DNA of 64,000 nucleotides from NCBI GenBank assembly GCA_015693905.1, contig CP065161.1, forward strand, positions 2,277,001 to 2,341,000, given 5' to 3'. The translations under genes were made by a program, and so were the position numbers. How positions within the stretch are numbered: the first letter of the stretch is position 1; each line of letters starts with the position of its first letter. Positions 62,548 through 64,000 of this stretch are shown piece after piece. The DNA is from Rhodobacterales bacterium HKCCA1288. Lineage in GTDB: Bacteria; Pseudomonadota; Alphaproteobacteria; Rhodobacterales; Rhodobacteraceae. The notes beneath the pieces are model-generated. The model worked only from the letters and a program-made list of their open reading frames with translations, searched no databases and was not told where the DNA came from.

Positions 62548-63419
62548 GCAAGCGCCGCGCGCGTTGCTTCGGCAGTCGCAATTTCGCTGCGTGCCTCTGG
62601 ATAGCGCGTAGCGACCTCCGACAGCGTGATACAGGCTTCCTCAATTTGGCCCAATTCGCCTAAGGATTGCCCAAGGCGGGCCAAGGCCGCAGGCGCGCGC
62701 GCGCCATCGGGGCTGCCTGAGAAACTGTCAAGAAAGGCACGGGCTGCACGGCTCCAAGCCCCTTGCTGGACTTCGGCCTCACCGCGCAGGAAATGTGCTT
62801 CGCCCGATAATGGGCCGCCCGGATAAGTTTCTGCGAAGCGGCTAAAGGCTTGCGCGGCCTCTGCCCAATTGCCCGCATCATAGGCCGCAAGGGCGCGGTC
62901 AAAATCCGATTGTTCGGCAACGGCCAATTGCGGGCCATCGCTGGCCCCGCCGGTGCTTGGCGCGGGCGCAAGGGTGCTGCCTTGGCCCAAGGGCGTGCCT
63001 GTGTCCCCACTGGGGGCAACACCGCCCAAGGAGGGCGTATCGCCCAGCGTTGCGATATCGCAGTCAGGTTCCAATTCACACAGGCGGAATTCCAGATCAC
63101 CAATGCGGTTGGTGCCGTCCCCCACAATCGCCTCGATGCGCAATTGCAGCGTTTCGGTTGCGGCGGTCATACGGCGCAATTCCGCCTCAATGGCATCAAG
63201 CCGCGAAAGCGGGTTCGCCGTTCCTGCGGGCAGGCTTGGCCCGCCCGTTGTTGAGAGCTCAAGCCTGAGGCGCTGTATCTCGAAGTAAAGCACCGATAGC
63301 TCTTGCCGAATATCGGCAAGGCTTTGGGCTTGGTCAGTTTGGGCAAAGGCCGCTTGGGGGGGCATGCCGCCCCCAAGGCCAATGACCATAACCCCGCAGA
63401 TCAGCGCCCGCTTGAGCAT
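62538..63419 (-). CDS. cpoB: Tol-Pal accessory protein CpoB/YbgF
   Basis: A 293-residue periplasmic protein: signal peptide ending QAAFAQ, a coiled-coil (about 30-75, SLADIRQELSVLYFEIQRLR), a Gly/Pro-rich linker, and C-terminal TPRs starting QSDFDRALAAYDAGNWAEAA and containing SGEAHFLRGEAEVQQG. CpoB links the Tol-Pal system with peptidoglycan synthesis during division. It follows pal by 5 bp. Confidence 0.92.
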   Translation of the reverse strand: MLKRALICGVMVIGLGGGMPPQAAFAQTDQAQSLADIRQELSVLYFEIQRLRLELSTTGGPSLPAGTANPLSRLDAIEAELRRMTAATETLQLRIEAIVGDGTNRIGDLEFRLCELEPDCDIATLGDTPSLGGVAPSGDTGTPLGQGSTLAPAPSTGGASDGPQLAVAEQSDFDRALAAYDAGNWAEAAQAFSRFAETYPGGPLSGEAHFLRGEAEVQQGAWSRAARAFLDSFSGSPDGARAPAALARLGQSLGELGQIEEACITLSEVATRYPEARSEIATAEATRAALACN

Positions 63420-63424
63420 ATCGT

Positions 63425-63922
63425 TTAGGCCCCCGCACCAGCGGCAATCACCGTCACCGCGCGGCGGTTGCGGCTATAGCACGCTTCGTTCGAGCAAATC
63501 TCAATCGGGCGCTCTTTACCATAAGAGATGGTCGACAGACGATTGGGCGCGACCCCACGGCTGATCAGATATTCCTGTGCCGATGCCGCGCGGCGCGCGC
63601 CAAGCGCAAGGTTATACTCGCGCGTGCCTTGTTCATCCGCGTGACCCTCGATAATCGCGGTGTAGTTTGGGTTGCTCAACAGCCAGTTTGCCTGTTGGTC
63701 TAGGGTCGCAATTGCCTCAGCCGACAGGTTCGATTGATCGACCGCAAAGAACACGCGGTCACCAATGGTTTGGTTGAAATATTCGGGGCTTGCAGGGTCG
63801 TAATTCCCGCCTGCGCCAGCGCCATATTGGCCACTTGCACCATTGCCGCCAAGCCCTGCTTGCGAACAGGCTGCAAGACCAAGCATCGCAACCATCAAAG
63901 TTGATTTTACCAAAAGTTTCAT
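63425..63922 (-). CDS. pal: Peptidoglycan-associated lipoprotein Pal
   Basis: A 165-residue outer-membrane lipoprotein (lipobox LAAC, Cys19) with a Gly/Ala/Asn-rich spacer and an OmpA-like domain: VFFAVDQSNLSAEA, then TAIIEGHADEQGTREYNLALG with the peptidoglycan-binding Asp and Arg, and RAASAQEYLISRGV. It ties the outer membrane to the wall during constriction. AGGAATG precedes the ATG. Confidence 0.96.
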   Translation of the reverse strand: MKLLVKSTLMVAMLGLAACSQAGLGGNGASGQYGAGAGGNYDPASPEYFNQTIGDRVFFAVDQSNLSAEAIATLDQQANWLLSNPNYTAIIEGHADEQGTREYNLALGARRAASAQEYLISRGVAPNRLSTISYGKERPIEICSNEACYSRNRRAVTVIAAGAGA

Positions 63923-64000
63923 CGTTTACATTCCTAAGACAGGGGGCAGGTCATTCCACCCCGATTGTGGGCACCGCTTTGGCCCTGTGTAACATGTCCA
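63923..64000 (-). other. Region upstream of pal
   Basis: In related genomes tolB lies upstream of pal, but no reading frame in these 78 bases matches the end of TolB. No promoter is clear. I see only the ribosome-binding site of pal. Confidence 0.3.

Noticed and set aside
63923-64000. 3' end of tolB at the right edge
   Set aside because: None of the minus-strand frames ends like TolB, although synteny would predict it further upstream.

Overview
This window is chromosomal DNA from an alphaproteobacterium, most probably of the Rhodobacteraceae/Rhodobacterales (Rhodobacter-Roseobacter group). The evidence is gene content: an RpoHII-type heat-shock sigma factor behind an ECF-like promoter, a coaBC-dut-ThiF cluster, a glnD-murJ pair, a tad/Flp pilus locus, CtrA-like TTAA-N7-TTAA boxes, and an Irr-box-like palindrome in front of an nfu gene. 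Genes are tightly packed with many 1-4 bp stop/start overlaps. I see no tRNA, rRNA, insertion sequence, prophage or CRISPR array.

Layout. 1-3.8 kb: the 3' end of an unidentified gene, a small conserved protein, a RecD-like helicase, then a TIGR02186/TauE-SafE pair. 3.9-9.4 kb: a purine nucleoside salvage operon on the minus strand (BmpA-type binding protein, ATPase, two permeases, purine nucleoside phosphorylase). 9.6-11.8 kb: rimI, tsaB, nfuA and a universal stress protein, with the Irr-box-like palindrome in front of nfuA. 11.8-13.5 kb: a branched-chain aminotransferase preceded by a newly called 51-aa ORF that has a strong promoter and a highly folded leader. 13.6-22 kb: trpS, a rhomboid-fold protein without catalytic residues, rpoHII, cobU/cobC, GST, comM, gshB, yraN, rsmI. 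22.3-30.7 kb (plus strand): LpoA/LppC-like lipoprotein, glnD, murJ, coaBC, dut and a membrane-anchored ThiF/MoeB protein. 30.7-41.4 kb: envelope proteins, a 2-hydroxyacid dehydrogenase, rimO, an M48 peptidase, a DMT transporter, an HDAC-fold amidohydrolase and the scoAB CoA transferase. 42.4-53.2 kb: a tad/Flp pilus cluster (two pilin-like genes, cpaB, cpaC, lipoprotein, tadZ, tadA, tadB, tadC, two TPR lipoproteins, prepilin peptidase). 53.3-56.4 kb: a ligase-associated DEXH helicase and PdeM nuclease pair. 56.4-64 kb: one-carbon genes folD and fhs, then ftsH, tilS, cpoB and pal.

Most interesting signals: (1) the 51-aa ORF at 12733-12888, whose roughly 145-nt leader is almost continuously folded into four stem-loops, the last pairing with its own Shine-Dalgarno sequence; (2) a Flp-like protein at 42886-43263 that carries a 38-residue tail with 28 Asp/Glu; (3) a 25-bp perfect palindrome matching the Irr box next to the nfuA -35; (4) an interrupted inverted repeat with a U-tract in the fhs leader; (5) a rhomboid with Ser, His and Asn all replaced. 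All assignments are from reading the sequence; no database search was run.
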